A stretch of 39,273 nucleotides of DNA from Chitinophagales bacterium (GCA_015654495.1 JAATGW010000090.1:1-39273), one strand, 5' to 3'; positions 17,226-27,033 are shown, counted from the first letter of the stretch. Translations and numbers: made by a program. The notes: generated by a model not told the origin, from the letters alone.

Positions 17226-19145
17226 ATGAGAAAGAACCTGCTCCTTCTATTTCTGATTCTTTTATCCGGAAAAATACTGATCGCACAGGAACCTGCTCCA
17301 TATAGCTGGGAGATTACCGGTATCAAAAAAGCGGATGGAGTATACACACTCAATTTTTCAACCAAAGGAAATAAGAAATGGGATCTGTATGCACCAGATG
17401 CAAAATTTGATGATATTCCTTCTTCTGTATTGTCTTTTCCGGACTCCTCTATTGTTATAGCAGCTGCATTAAAAGCCGACATTGAAGGCCGAACCATCAT
17501 CAGTCCGCTTTTTGCATCCGCAAAATATACCGTATTTCAGGGTCCGGTCAGTTTTTCCGCAGATATCAGAATACCCGGAAAAGTTCCTGCGGTACTTTTA
17601 GGCAGTTTGCAGTTTACTTATGGGCGTGGCGAATCCTTTTTTCCTTTGGAAACTTTGAATTTTGAAGTTGCACTTGAGGGCGGTGTTTCTGCTGATAATA
17701 AAATTCTGATATCCTCGATCGATATCAGCAAACCGCTGCAGCAATGCGGGCAGGCAGCTGCTGAAAATAAGAAAAGTCTTTTCACTGTTTTTCTGCTTGG
17801 ATTTTTAGGAGGTCTTGTTGCATTGCTTACGCCATGTGTATTCCCCATGATTCCTTTAACAGTTTCCTTCTTCACAAAAAAAGCCGGCGCATCTTCAAGT
17901 GGTAAAAGAAATGCAATTGTTTACGGGTTGTTTATTTTTCTGATCTATGTTGCCTTCAGTGTTCCTTTCCATATCATAGGTACTGTAAGCCCCACCATCT
18001 ATAACGACATAGCGACGAATATTTATCTGAATATTATTTTCTTTATCATATTCATTGTATTCGCCATCTCATTTTTTGGCTATTTTGAAATTACCCTTCC
18101 GGGTTCGATAGCAAACCGGGCCAATGCAAAACAGGGATCTGATATTGCAGGTATCTTTTTTATGGCGATCACACTCGTGATTGTTTCATTTTCCTGCACT
18201 GGTCCGATACTCGGCACCTTGCTGGTTGGTAGTGCAAGTGAAGGAGCCTGGCCCCTTACTGCCGGACTTGCGGGTTTCGGACTCGCACTGGGTCTGCCTT
18301 TCGGTCTTTTCGCCCTGTTTCCGCAATGGCTGCAGAATTTGCCTAAAAGCGGTGGCTGGCTTACTACTGTTAAAGTTGTGCTCGGGTTTATTGAACTCGC
18401 TCTTGCACTCAAGTTTCTCTCAAATGCCGACCTGGTTGCTCATTGGGGCATTCTGAAACGCGAATTGTTTTTTGGAATCTGGATAATCATATTTCTTGGG
18501 CTGTTTATTTATCTGATGGGTTGGATCCGGTTTCCGCATGATTATAAGGGACAGAAAATCGGAACCGGCAGAAAAGTATTTGCGGCTGCTGTTTTATTGT
18601 TTACTCTTTATATTTCGCCCGGCATTACAAATACCCGTTATGCAAATATTAGCCTGGTGAGCGGATTTCCGCCGCCGCTTTGTTATAGCTTATACAGGCA
18701 TCCGGTTAACTGCGAAGAACCATTAAAGGACTACAATGAGGCTTTACAGCTGGCCAAAGAAAAAAATAAACCGATACTTATCGACTTTACAGGTTGGGCC
18801 TGTGTGAATTGCAGAAAGATGGAAGAAAATGTGTGGCCTGATCAGGGGGTTAAAAAACTAATGGAGCAATATATACTGGTTTCATTATATGTTGATGATA
18901 AAAAGCAATTACCCGCTGTTGAACAGTTTATTTACAAAACAAAAGATGGTAATGAAAGAAGAATAAAAACGGTAGGTGACAAATGGAGTGTTTTCCAGAC
19001 AGAAAATTTCAATGCAACATCCCAGCCCTGGTATGTGCTTGTGAGTCCTTCAGAGCAATTACTGGCGCCTCCGGTCGGATATACACCGGATAAACAGGAG
19101 TTTTCTTCCTGGCTTCAATGCGGCCTCGATGCTTCAAAAAAATAG
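17226..19145 (+). CDS. dsbD: Thiol:disulfide interchange protein DsbD, with cysteine-less alpha domain
   Basis: In this 639-residue inner-membrane protein a signal peptide (MRKNLLLLFLILLSGKILIA) is followed by an alpha domain to about residue 165. An eight-helix DsbD/CcdA-type membrane domain comes next, with its two conserved cysteines in LLTPCVFPMIPLTVSFF and FSCTGPILGTLL. The C-terminal thioredoxin domain has the active site DFTGWACVNCRKMEENVW. The protein moves electrons from cytoplasmic thioredoxin to periplasmic thiols. The alpha domain, however, reads FTYGRGESFFPLETLNF where redox-active homologues have two Cys, so that step is missing in cis. The upstream gene encodes the same domain with the cysteines. 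The C-terminal half looks intact. Confidence 0.93.
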   Translation: MRKNLLLLFLILLSGKILIAQEPAPYSWEITGIKKADGVYTLNFSTKGNKKWDLYAPDAKFDDIPSSVLSFPDSSIVIAAALKADIEGRTIISPLFASAKYTVFQGPVSFSADIRIPGKVPAVLLGSLQFTYGRGESFFPLETLNFEVALEGGVSADNKILISSIDISKPLQQCGQAAAENKKSLFTVFLLGFLGGLVALLTPCVFPMIPLTVSFFTKKAGASSSGKRNAIVYGLFIFLIYVAFSVPFHIIGTVSPTIYNDIATNIYLNIIFFIIFIVFAISFFGYFEITLPGSIANRANAKQGSDIAGIFFMAITLVIVSFSCTGPILGTLLVGSASEGAWPLTAGLAGFGLALGLPFGLFALFPQWLQNLPKSGGWLTTVKVVLGFIELALALKFLSNADLVAHWGILKRELFFGIWIIIFLGLFIYLMGWIRFPHDYKGQKIGTGRKVFAAAVLLFTLYISPGITNTRYANISLVSGFPPPLCYSLYRHPVNCEEPLKDYNEALQLAKEKNKPILIDFTGWACVNCRKMEENVWPDQGVKKLMEQYILVSLYVDDKKQLPAVEQFIYKTKDGNERRIKTVGDKWSVFQTENFNATSQPWYVLVSPSEQLLAPPVGYTPDKQEFSSWLQCGLDASKK

Positions 19146-19293
19146 CAGCTGCCTGTTGGAATATAAACAGGATAGTCTGTGTCTGATTGAAACTTCAGAT
19201 CAGTTCTTTGATTTTTACAGACACCACAAAAGATTGATTTAACAGATCTGTTGAGGTCTGCGAAACATAAAATGAATAACCTGGATAAAATCC

Positions 19294-19327
19294 ATAAGGA
19301 ACAGGTTTCGGTGAACCTGCTCCTTAT
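19294..19327. terminator. Long inverted repeat between convergent dsbD and sigma factor genes
   Basis: ATAAGGAACAGGTT and AACCTGCTCCTTAT form a 14-bp stem with one mismatch and a 6-base loop. It lies between the stops of dsbD (19145) and the ECF sigma gene (19361), which suggests a shared terminator. The T tract is weak on both strands, so another RNA-structure role is possible. Confidence 0.55.
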
Positions 19328-19360
19328 AGAATTATCTTTCAAATGGTGGGTAATATCATT

Positions 19361-19942
19361 TTATAGTGCGATCTGTTTTTCCGTCATCATTTTACGGAGA
19401 TTGATCAGGCCATAACGCATCCGACCCAGTGCAGTATTGATACTGCAGTTTGTCATTGCTGCGATTTCTTTGAAACTCATTTCAGCATAGTGACGAAGGA
19501 TAATGACTTCGCGCTGATCTGCAGGTAATAAATCAAGCATCTGGCGAACACGGTCATGGCTCTGCCTTTGCATCATTTTACGGTCAACGCCGTCTTCAGT
19601 AAAGTTGAGCACTTCGAAAATGTCACGGTCTTCGCTGTTGCGAATGGTTGGAGTTCTTTTGACTTTTCTGAAATGATCAACGCATAGATTGTGTGCGATC
19701 CTCATTGCCCAGGGCAAAAATTTTCCTTCTTCTGTGTAACGACCGCTACGGACGGTATCGATTACGCGGATGAAAACATCCTGGAAAATATCTTCTGCAA
19801 GATATTTGTCCTTAACTAACAGAAAAATGGATGTGTAAATTTTTTCCTTGTGACGGATAATGAGCGCTTCAAGGGCTTCAGAGTCCCCATCCATAAATAA
19901 ATGAATGAGTTGCTGATCGGTGAGATTGGTTAGGGATCGCAT
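19361..19942 (-). CDS. ECF-type RNA polymerase sigma factor
   Basis: With ATG at 19942 (MRSLTNLTDQQLIHLFMDGD), the form usual for this Bacteroidota group, the protein has 193 residues. The ORF could extend 21 codons further upstream. Region 2 is seen in YLAEDIFQDVFIRVID and FLPWAMRIAHNLCVDHFRK. Region 4 with its helix-turn-helix is LLPADQREVIILRHYAEMSF followed by KEIAAMTNCSINTALGRMRY. No anti-sigma gene (FecR type or zinc-binding) is adjacent and no SusC/TonB genes are near. It therefore belongs to the orphan ECF factors rather than to the nutrient-uptake type. It is divergent from uvrA, which may be coincidental. Its regulon is unknown. Confidence 0.92.
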   Translation of the reverse strand: MRSLTNLTDQQLIHLFMDGDSEALEALIIRHKEKIYTSIFLLVKDKYLAEDIFQDVFIRVIDTVRSGRYTEEGKFLPWAMRIAHNLCVDHFRKVKRTPTIRNSEDRDIFEVLNFTEDGVDRKMMQRQSHDRVRQMLDLLPADQREVIILRHYAEMSFKEIAAMTNCSINTALGRMRYGLINLRKMMTEKQIAL

Positions 19943-20219
19943 AGCTTCTACGGTTTTTAATAATGGTTTGGGATATTTGGAAACACCCAATGTACCAGTT
20001 AACAAGTAGAAGTCTATTTCTATAGGCAGGAATAGGTTTTCGTTTTGTTTTTCCGGGATATTGGGACAACTAAAATAGGACTTATTTATATATCTCCAAA
20101 TAATAGTTAAAAATATTTTTAACCATTTTCCCGAAAAAAATTATTGTGTAAATACAATATTAATTTAAAGATATAAGATGCTTTCATCAATCAAAAGCAT
20201 GAAGCATAAATTTAACAAT

Positions 20220-20227
20220 TACTTTTG
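20220..20227 (+). promoter_or_regulatory. Bacteroidota-type -7 box (TACTTTTG) for uvrA
   Basis: TACTTTTG matches TAnnTTTG exactly. If used, transcription would start near 20234, which would exclude the upstream ATGs at 20231 and 20237 and favour the ATG at 20273. No good -33 element is visible. Confidence 0.35.
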
Positions 20228-20272
20228 CAGATGACTATGCCGAAAGCCACGCCCCGTAAGGATAACAGGAAA

Positions 20273-23047
20273 ATGAGTACAAAGCAAACCGGAAGAGATT
20301 CGATATATATCAAAGGTGCAAGGGTGCATAATCTACGTAATGTTAACGTAGAAATACCAAGGGAAAATCTTGTTGTAGTTACAGGTGTTTCCGGATCAGG
20401 AAAATCATCACTTACAATTGATACTTTATATGCTGAAGGTCAGCGCAGGTATGCTGAAAGTCTGAGTGCATATGCTCGTCAGTTTCTGATGCGGATGAAT
20501 AAGCCTGATGTCGATTATATACACGGCTTGTGTCCTGCAATTGCCATCGAACAAAAAGTGATCACGCGTACTCCACGTAGTACAGTAGGAAGTATGACGG
20601 AGATATATGATTATCTCCGTTTATTATATGGCCGTGTTGGTAAAACAATTTCTCCGATATCAGGTCGGCAGGTTAAAAAAGATGATGTACCCGATGTAAT
20701 CAATGCGATTCTGGGTTATGATGCAGGTGATAAGGTATACATTCTGGTTTCATTCCGGTTCCAGGGTAAGAGAGAAATAAATGAAGAACTGAATATTCTC
20801 CTGCAAAAAGGCTTTTCCCGGTTATTTGATAAAAAAACAAACAGCCTGTTAAGAATCGAAGATCTGCTCGAACAGAAAAGTTTTAAACCAACTGCTGATA
20901 TTTTTATTCTGATCGATCGCCTTGTTGTGAAAGATTTTGATGAAGATGATAAACACCGCATAGCAGATTCTGTCGGCACCGCTTTTTACGAGGGCGAAGG
21001 AAATATTTTCCTGTTAAGGAATGATGGTAAGCCGGAACTCTTCTCCAATCTTTTTGAACTGGACGGCATGCGATTCGAAGAGCCGGTTCCAAATCTTTTT
21101 TCTTTCAATAACCCTTTTGGTGCTTGCCCGGTATGTGAAGGATTTTCGCAGATACTGGGGATTGATCCTGATCTCGTAATACCAGATAAAAGGTTAAGTC
21201 TATTTGAAGGCGCTGTAGCACCATGGAAAGGGGAGAAGCTTGGTCAGTGGAAGGAGAGTTTTATAAAGGCCGCTAAACGATTTGATTTTCCCATTCACAG
21301 ACCCATTATTGATTTAACAGCGCAGGAATCAAAAACATTATGGGAAGGGAATGAATATGCTCAGGGCATCAATGACTTTTTTAAAGAGGTAGAGCAGAAT
21401 CTTTATAAAGTACAATACAGGGTATTGTTATCAAGGTATCGTGGCAGAACAACCTGTACCGCCTGTCATGGATATCGTCTCAGGCCTGAAGCCCTGTATG
21501 TAAAAATCGGCGGGAAACATATCGGTGAATTAGGCGAATTACAGGTAAGGGACCTGAATGCATGGTTTGGCCAGCTGGTGCTTAGTGAATTTGACGAACA
21601 GGTTGCAAAGCGGATACTTATTGAGATCAAACAAAGACTGCGCACATTGCTTGATGTGGGATTGGGATACCTTACGCTGAACCGGCTTGCCAATAGTTTG
21701 AGTGGTGGAGAAAGTCAAAGAATACAATTGACCAGGAGTATCGGAAGCAATCTTACCAATTCGCTTTATATCCTTGATGAGCCGTCCATCGGTTTGCATT
21801 CGCGGGATACAGCCCGGTTGATTCATGTTCTGAAGAATCTGCGGGACCTTCATAATACTGTTGTAGTAGTAGAACATGATGAGCTGATGATGCGGGAAGC
21901 TGACTATATCATTGATATGGGCCCGCTGGCAAGTCACCTTGGAGGTGAAGTTGTTGCTGCAGGAAATTATAACGAGCTGATAAAAAATAAAAAAAGTCTC
22001 ACAGCACAATACCTCACTGGCGTACTAACCATTGATCCTCCTGCCAAACTCCGGAAATCAAAAAAATTTATCCAGGTAGAAGGAGCGAGGCAGAATAACC
22101 TGCAGAACATAACTGTGAAATTCCCTTTACAGGTACTCTGTGCCGTTAGCGGAGTAAGCGGGAGCGGTAAAACAACTCTGGTGAAGCAGGTATTATATCC
22201 CGCATTGCAGAAAATAAAGGGTGAATTTTCTGACAAGGTCGGTTTACACAAAGCAATCACGGGCGACATTGAATCCATCAAACAGATTGAGATGGTGGAT
22301 CAGAATCCCATCGGTAAATCTTCAAGAAGTAATCCGGTTACTTATATCAAGGCCTGGGATGAAGTGCGGGATCTGTATTCCAAACAACCTTTGAGCAAAA
22401 TAAGAGGATATCAACCCAAACATTTTTCTTTCAATGTAGATGGCGGCCGTTGTGATGAATGTAAAGGCGAAGGAGAACAGGTTGTGGAAATGCAGTTTCT
22501 TGCGGATGTGCATCTAACCTGCGAAGTATGTGGAGGCAAGAGATTCAAAGAAGAAGTACTTGAAGTAAGGTATCACGGAAAAAATATTTTTGAGGTCCTG
22601 GAAATGAGTGTGGATGAATCCCATGAATTTTTCAGGGAAGAAAAAGATATCATTCAGAAAATAAAACCCCTGAGTGATGTAGGGCTGGGATATGTAAAAC
22701 TGGGGCAGTCAGGTGATACACTTTCAGGTGGTGAAGCGCAACGCGTAAAACTTGCTTCATTTCTTGGCAAAGGAAAATCAACCCAGGGTGTTCTTTTCAT
22801 TTTTGATGAACCTACGACTGGTCTGCATTTTCATGATATAAAGAAATTACTGGCTTCTTTTAACGCACTTATCGAGCAGGGACATAGCGTAGTTGTAATT
22901 GAACATAATCTCGATGTAATAAAAAGTGCAGATTGGGTGATTGAACTTGGCCCTGAAGCCGGCGATGCCGGTGGTAATATAGTTTACGAAGGCGCCCCTG
23001 CCGGACTGAAAGATTGTAAAGAGAGCCGTACAAGACCGTTTATGTAA
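20273..23047 (+). CDS. uvrA: Excinuclease ABC subunit A
   Basis: This 924-residue DNA-damage-recognition ATPase of nucleotide excision repair works with UvrB and UvrC. ATG at 20273 is chosen because AGGA lies just upstream and [19 protein letters not shown] follows at the usual distance; 20231 and 20237 are in-frame alternatives. Two ABC modules are present. Walker A sites are [10 protein letters not shown] and [10 protein letters not shown]; signature motifs are [13 protein letters not shown] and [13 protein letters not shown]; Walker B segments are [12 protein letters not shown] and [12 protein letters not shown]. Zinc-finger CxxC pairs occur in CDECKG and CEVCGG. In the first module, ACPVC and CTACHG are present, but the CPxC usually preceding the LFSFNNP motif is replaced by FELDG. 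A terminator follows immediately. Confidence 0.96.
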   Translation: MSTKQTGRDSIYIKGARVHNLRNVNVEIPRENLVVVTGVSGSGKSSLTIDTLYAEGQRRYAESLSAYARQFLMRMNKPDVDYIHGLCPAIAIEQKVITRTPRSTVGSMTEIYDYLRLLYGRVGKTISPISGRQVKKDDVPDVINAILGYDAGDKVYILVSFRFQGKREINEELNILLQKGFSRLFDKKTNSLLRIEDLLEQKSFKPTADIFILIDRLVVKDFDEDDKHRIADSVGTAFYEGEGNIFLLRNDGKPELFSNLFELDGMRFEEPVPNLFSFNNPFGACPVCEGFSQILGIDPDLVIPDKRLSLFEGAVAPWKGEKLGQWKESFIKAAKRFDFPIHRPIIDLTAQESKTLWEGNEYAQGINDFFKEVEQNLYKVQYRVLLSRYRGRTTCTACHGYRLRPEALYVKIGGKHIGELGELQVRDLNAWFGQLVLSEFDEQVAKRILIEIKQRLRTLLDVGLGYLTLNRLANSLSGGESQRIQLTRSIGSNLTNSLYILDEPSIGLHSRDTARLIHVLKNLRDLHNTVVVVEHDELMMREADYIIDMGPLASHLGGEVVAAGNYNELIKNKKSLTAQYLTGVLTIDPPAKLRKSKKFIQVEGARQNNLQNITVKFPLQVLCAVSGVSGSGKTTLVKQVLYPALQKIKGEFSDKVGLHKAITGDIESIKQIEMVDQNPIGKSSRSNPVTYIKAWDEVRDLYSKQPLSKIRGYQPKHFSFNVDGGRCDECKGEGEQVVEMQFLADVHLTCEVCGGKRFKEEVLEVRYHGKNIFEVLEMSVDESHEFFREEKDIIQKIKPLSDVGLGYVKLGQSGDTLSGGEAQRVKLASFLGKGKSTQGVLFIFDEPTTGLHFHDIKKLLASFNALIEQGHSVVVIEHNLDVIKSADWVIELGPEAGDAGGNIVYEGAPAGLKDCKESRTRPFM

Positions 23048-23048
23048 G

Positions 23049-23080
23049 ACCTCCGCGGTTTTAAACCTCGGAGGTTTTAT
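23049..23080 (+). terminator. Rho-independent terminator of uvrA
   Basis: ACCTCCGCGG and CCTCGGAGGT form a 10-bp stem with one mismatch and a 7-base loop, followed by TTTTAT. It begins two bases after the uvrA stop codon. Confidence 0.85.
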
Positions 23081-23386
23081 TGTCGAGGTTGGTACCCGGC
23101 ACATCTCTATCCCAGCGAATTTTTACGAACATGCAAACAGGTATTTTTACGAGTACTTATACGTTTTCTTCATTTATCCAGCGCCTCATTTTCAGCGTAT
23201 TAATCTTTTTGTGTTAGATTCTATCCTCTTCATGGCTTGCAAAATCCAAAACTGGCTGTTAGTTTTGCGCAGTAAAATTACTATTTCCTTTATCCTCCCT
23301 GATCTGCTCCGGTTTCCTTAATCTATCCTATCCTTTATTCTTTTTAAGTCCTCCCTTCGAATAGCCGTAACCCTAAACAAAAAAGA
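23081..23386. other. Leader region upstream of the first T9SS protein
   Basis: No gene is visible in these 306 bases. The right half is pyrimidine-rich on the plus strand and contains a good two-element promoter match (23237-23267). This implies a 5' untranslated leader of roughly 110 bases for the T9SS gene. Confidence 0.5.
23237..23267 (+). promoter_or_regulatory. Two-element Bacteroidota promoter (TTG-N20-TAGTTTTG)
   Basis: TTG at 23237-23239 and TAGTTTTG at 23260-23267 are 20 bases apart, matching TTG-N17-23-TAnnTTTG. It lies about 120 bases before the ATG of the 1211-residue T9SS protein. Confidence 0.5.
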
Positions 23387-26300
23387 ATGAAAAAATTGTA
23401 CCCAAAGGTTGCTGTGGCGACCGTAATGAAAACTGTGCTTACTGCAATTGCAGGAATTCTGATCTCTACTAACATAAATGCGCAAACGACTGGTGACTAC
23501 CGGACTAAAGCAACAGGAAACTGGAATGCGTTGACAACCTGGGAAAGGTACCAGGCCGGTACCGGATGGGTTCAGCCTACAGTCGGGCAGGGAACGCCGG
23601 ACGATGGTGATGGCGCTATAACAATCTTAAACACCCATACTGTTACGCTCACCGCTTCGGTTGGCGCGGACCAGTTTATCATCAGCGCAGGCGGGCAGCT
23701 TACCATCAATACCGGTATAACGCTCACTGTTGAAACCGGTACCGGAACTGACTTAACCGTCAACGGTACCCTATTAAATAGTGGTATGATTACCATTGCC
23801 ACCGGATTCCCGACTGGTGCCACTGCAGGTTTTGGTAACGGAAGTGTATATAAACACAATCAAACAGGCGGAACAATACCAACCGCAACCTGGAATACTA
23901 ATGCAACACTTGAATTCAGTAATGGTGGTACTACTGCGATCACTGCACCAAATCTCGGTCCATTAAAAGTTTTAGTTACAAATAATACAGCAGTTACTGT
24001 GTCAGGTACAACGGGTACGCAGACACTGGATATAGCAGCAGGAACAGGCACTGATCTCCAGGTTAATTCCGGTTCTTCTCTAACATTCAACAGTAATTAC
24101 GAGAATCTGGATTTAAATGCTAATGCAACATCAGTGATCGATGGTACACTCAGAGTGAACGGAGCTTTTGTTACATCTTCAAATGGAACCAGCACCACTG
24201 TAAATGGAAAATTCATTTATGGTGGTAGTCAAACCGGCATGACAGCTGCAAAATTCGCTGTTGCTGCCGGGGCAGTCTTTAACTGTGCAATAGACGCGGG
24301 TGCTATACCTGCAGCAAACTGGAACCCCCAGGCTATACTTGAATTCGATGATGGTGGTTCTATCGCCGTTACTTCGCCAAACATCGGACCAATAAAAGTG
24401 TTGGTTACAAATAATACCACAGTTACTATGTCGGGTACAGCTGGTGCCCAGACTTTGGATATTGGAGCAGGAACAGGCACGGACCTTCAGATCAATTCCG
24501 GTTCTTCATTAACGCTCAATGGTAATTACGAGAACCTTGAATTAAATACCAATGCCACAGCGGTTATTGACGGAACGCTGAGAGTTAACGGAGCCTTTGT
24601 TACCACTGATAACGGAACAAGCACAACTGTGAATGGTACATTTATTTATGCAGGATCTCAATCCGGAATCACACCTGCAAAATTCACAGTTGCATCGGGC
24701 GGCACATTTGAACATGCGATTAACGGAGGTACTGTACCAACAGCAACATGGAGTACAGGTTCGACTTTGAAAGTTACGGGTTTGACTGATGCAGATTTAG
24801 GTGGTATGAGCCAGGCTTTTTATCATGTGCTGTTTCAGAATGTTTTAACTGATAACGTAACTCTGGGTGCTGCGTTGAATATTCAGGGAAATTTAACTAT
24901 TTCTAATACGGGAGGCGCAAATGATGAATTACGTATCAGTAACGATGCAACTGATAGAATTGCTGCAGTTGCCGGTAATGTTTTGCTGACCAGTGGTAAT
25001 TTTATTTTAGTTGATGATGATGGAGATGTCACGTTCAACGTAGCTGGTAATTTCACACAGAGCGGCGGAACCTTCAGACCGAAAGATGATAATGGAAATG
25101 TTATAATTAACATCGCGGGAAATCTGACTGTATCAAACGGAACATTCGATCAGAATGCAATCGGTGCAGGAGCCGCGACAATTATAAATGTAACAGGAAA
25201 TTTTGCTCTGTCGAATGGTACTTTTGATATGAGTGGAACTAACGGCTTTTCCGGTGTAATGAATCTCCGCGGAAACTATACGCATTCAGGCGGTACACTC
25301 ACTGAAACAGCAACCGGAAATGGAACATTTAACTTCGTTGGTGATAAACTGCATAATTTTTCTTCCGCAGGCACGGCTTCAAACACCATAAATTACACAG
25401 TTGAAACTGGCGATACTCTGCAGTTCGATCTTGCTGCAACATTAGTATCCGGAGCCGGAACCTTTAATGCGCAGTCCGGTTCCACTGTAGGTATCAGGCA
25501 CACTCAGGGAATTTCTACATCAGGCACAACTGGCGCTGTTCGTACAACAGGAAGAACTTATAGCCCAGGAGCAAATTATATCTATAATGGCAGCGCAGCC
25601 CAGGCAACTGGTACTGGTCTTACAGGGGCAGCAAATCTCACAATTGCAAATTCCGGCCCTGCTGCAGTTACAATCACAAACAACAACGTGAATGTAACGG
25701 GCACTTTACTTATCAGTTCCGGAACTCTTGCCCTGGGAACCAATACGATGTTGGTCGGCGGAAACTGGACGAATAATGGCGGCAGCCTTACAGCTACCGG
25801 TGCAGGTAATGTAGTAATGAACGGAACTGCGCTGCAAACAATTGGCGGCACTATTGCAACAACTTTCAATAATCTGAATCTTAATAAAACAGCAGGAACA
25901 GTTGCCCTTGCACAGAACATGAATATGGCAGGTACGCTTAATATTGGTGTGAACCTGGATCTGGCAACTTATATTCTTACTATGAGTGCCGCGTCTCCCA
26001 CTATCGGAACTCTTGGAGCTGGTAGTTTCAGTGCAACAAAGATGATCATCGCTTCGGGCGGTGGTGAATTGCGCAAAACTCTTTCAGCAGCGGGTGCAGT
26101 TGCTTTCCCGATAGGCGATAACACAGGAGTCGCCGAATATTCTCCGGTAGGAATTTTATTTACTGGTGGAACTTATGCGGGATATGTATCAGCAAAAGTT
26201 GCTGACGTGAAACATCCTGATAATGGAAACAATGATTTAACGGGAAATTACCTGACACGTTACTGGACCATCACACAGAGTGGACTTTCCGGTTTCTCTG

Positions 26301-27022
26301 CATTGGTTGGATTAAATTATGTTGACGCTGATGTTGTAAACGACGAAAACAATATCAGAATGGGAAAATGGAACGGAACAGCTCCCTGGGTCAGGTTTGA
26401 TCCTTCGATCACCCCTGCATCTAACCTGCTGAATGCAACGGTTTCATCATTCTCTGATTTTACCGGTATCAACCTGCTCGAAGCATTGCCGGTGAAACTC
26501 AACAACTTTACAGCTACCCTGGTTGATAAATCCGCTGACCTGGCATGGACCACCGCGGAAGAGATCAATTCATCACATTATGACGTTGAACATAGTACCG
26601 ATGGTGTTAATTTCAAAACCCTTTCTGTTGTTTCTTCAAAAAACAGCCAGACAGGTAGCGCATACGCTTATCGTCACCTGACCCCGACCGTGGGTAAAAA
26701 CTACTACAGGCTGAAAATGGTGGATGTGGATGAAAAATTTGAGTACAGTCCGATCATCATGCTGAAATATTCAGGCCCGGGTAAACAGCTGAGCGCCTAC
26801 CCGAACCCGGCAGTCGACAATGTTACTATCCGGTTTGAAAAAGTGACCAAAGCCGCTTTCATCAGGGTGGTTGATATGCAGGGACGCATTCTGAATTCTA
26901 TTGTTGTACCTGCGGGTTCAACACTGATGCAGGTTAAACTCAACGGGTATTCACGAGGTATATATAATATTGTTTATGAAATTGATGGTGAGAAAACGAT
27001 TCACCGGATACAGAAGAATTAA
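23387..27022 (+). CDS. Large repetitive T9SS cargo protein with type A sorting domain (1211 aa)
   Basis: A signal peptide (cut near STNINAQ) is followed by a Thr/Gly/Asn-rich beta-repeat region. Residues 162-304 and 305-447 are two near-identical 143-residue repeats. Residues about 540-645 carry a shorter ladder of 24-26-residue coils of the type GNFTQSGGTF, GNLTVSNGTF, GNFALSNGTF, which suggests a beta-solenoid. A conserved module around 883-1028 (AFPIGDNTG, LTRYWTITQSGLSGF) precedes a fibronectin-like domain (LPVKLNNFTATL, NYYRLKMVD). The C-terminal T9SS type A sorting domain has AYPNPAVDNVTIRF and VVDMQGRIL. It is probably exported across the outer membrane and anchored at or released from the surface. 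Adhesin is a plausible role but unproven; no enzymatic motif is seen. Confidence 0.85.
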   Translation: MKKLYPKVAVATVMKTVLTAIAGILISTNINAQTTGDYRTKATGNWNALTTWERYQAGTGWVQPTVGQGTPDDGDGAITILNTHTVTLTASVGADQFIISAGGQLTINTGITLTVETGTGTDLTVNGTLLNSGMITIATGFPTGATAGFGNGSVYKHNQTGGTIPTATWNTNATLEFSNGGTTAITAPNLGPLKVLVTNNTAVTVSGTTGTQTLDIAAGTGTDLQVNSGSSLTFNSNYENLDLNANATSVIDGTLRVNGAFVTSSNGTSTTVNGKFIYGGSQTGMTAAKFAVAAGAVFNCAIDAGAIPAANWNPQAILEFDDGGSIAVTSPNIGPIKVLVTNNTTVTMSGTAGAQTLDIGAGTGTDLQINSGSSLTLNGNYENLELNTNATAVIDGTLRVNGAFVTTDNGTSTTVNGTFIYAGSQSGITPAKFTVASGGTFEHAINGGTVPTATWSTGSTLKVTGLTDADLGGMSQAFYHVLFQNVLTDNVTLGAALNIQGNLTISNTGGANDELRISNDATDRIAAVAGNVLLTSGNFILVDDDGDVTFNVAGNFTQSGGTFRPKDDNGNVIINIAGNLTVSNGTFDQNAIGAGAATIINVTGNFALSNGTFDMSGTNGFSGVMNLRGNYTHSGGTLTETATGNGTFNFVGDKLHNFSSAGTASNTINYTVETGDTLQFDLAATLVSGAGTFNAQSGSTVGIRHTQGISTSGTTGAVRTTGRTYSPGANYIYNGSAAQATGTGLTGAANLTIANSGPAAVTITNNNVNVTGTLLISSGTLALGTNTMLVGGNWTNNGGSLTATGAGNVVMNGTALQTIGGTIATTFNNLNLNKTAGTVALAQNMNMAGTLNIGVNLDLATYILTMSAASPTIGTLGAGSFSATKMIIASGGGELRKTLSAAGAVAFPIGDNTGVAEYSPVGILFTGGTYAGYVSAKVADVKHPDNGNNDLTGNYLTRYWTITQSGLSGFSALVGLNYVDADVVNDENNIRMGKWNGTAPWVRFDPSITPASNLLNATVSSFSDFTGINLLEALPVKLNNFTATLVDKSADLAWTTAEEINSSHYDVEHSTDGVNFKTLSVVSSKNSQTGSAYAYRHLTPTVGKNYYRLKMVDVDEKFEYSPIIMLKYSGPGKQLSAYPNPAVDNVTIRFEKVTKAAFIRVVDMQGRILNSIVVPAGSTLMQVKLNGYSRGIYNIVYEIDGEKTIHRIQKN
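23870..24298 (+). repeat. 429-bp tandem repeat, copy 1
   Basis: This first full unit encodes 143 residues of the 1211-residue T9SS protein. It begins at GTIPTATWN and includes LGPLKVLVTNN and VIDGTLRVNGAFVT. The period equals a whole number of codons, so the frame is kept. Confidence 0.85.
24299..24727 (+). repeat. 429-bp tandem repeat, copy 2
   Basis: This second full unit begins at GAIPAANWN, with IGPIKVLVTNN and VIDGTLRVNGAFVT at the same offsets as copy 1. By eye roughly three quarters of residues are identical. A third start (GTVPTATWS) follows at exactly the same spacing, but the sequence then diverges. Confidence 0.85.
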
Positions 27023-27033
27023 AAACAAAGAGC

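Noticed and set aside
23572-26568. Several minus-strand ORFs of 75-112 codons inside the 1211-residue T9SS gene
   Set aside because: They are Val/Pro/Ala-rich shadows of the Thr/Gly/Asn-rich repeats; the copies recur with the 429-bp repeat and have no own motifs.
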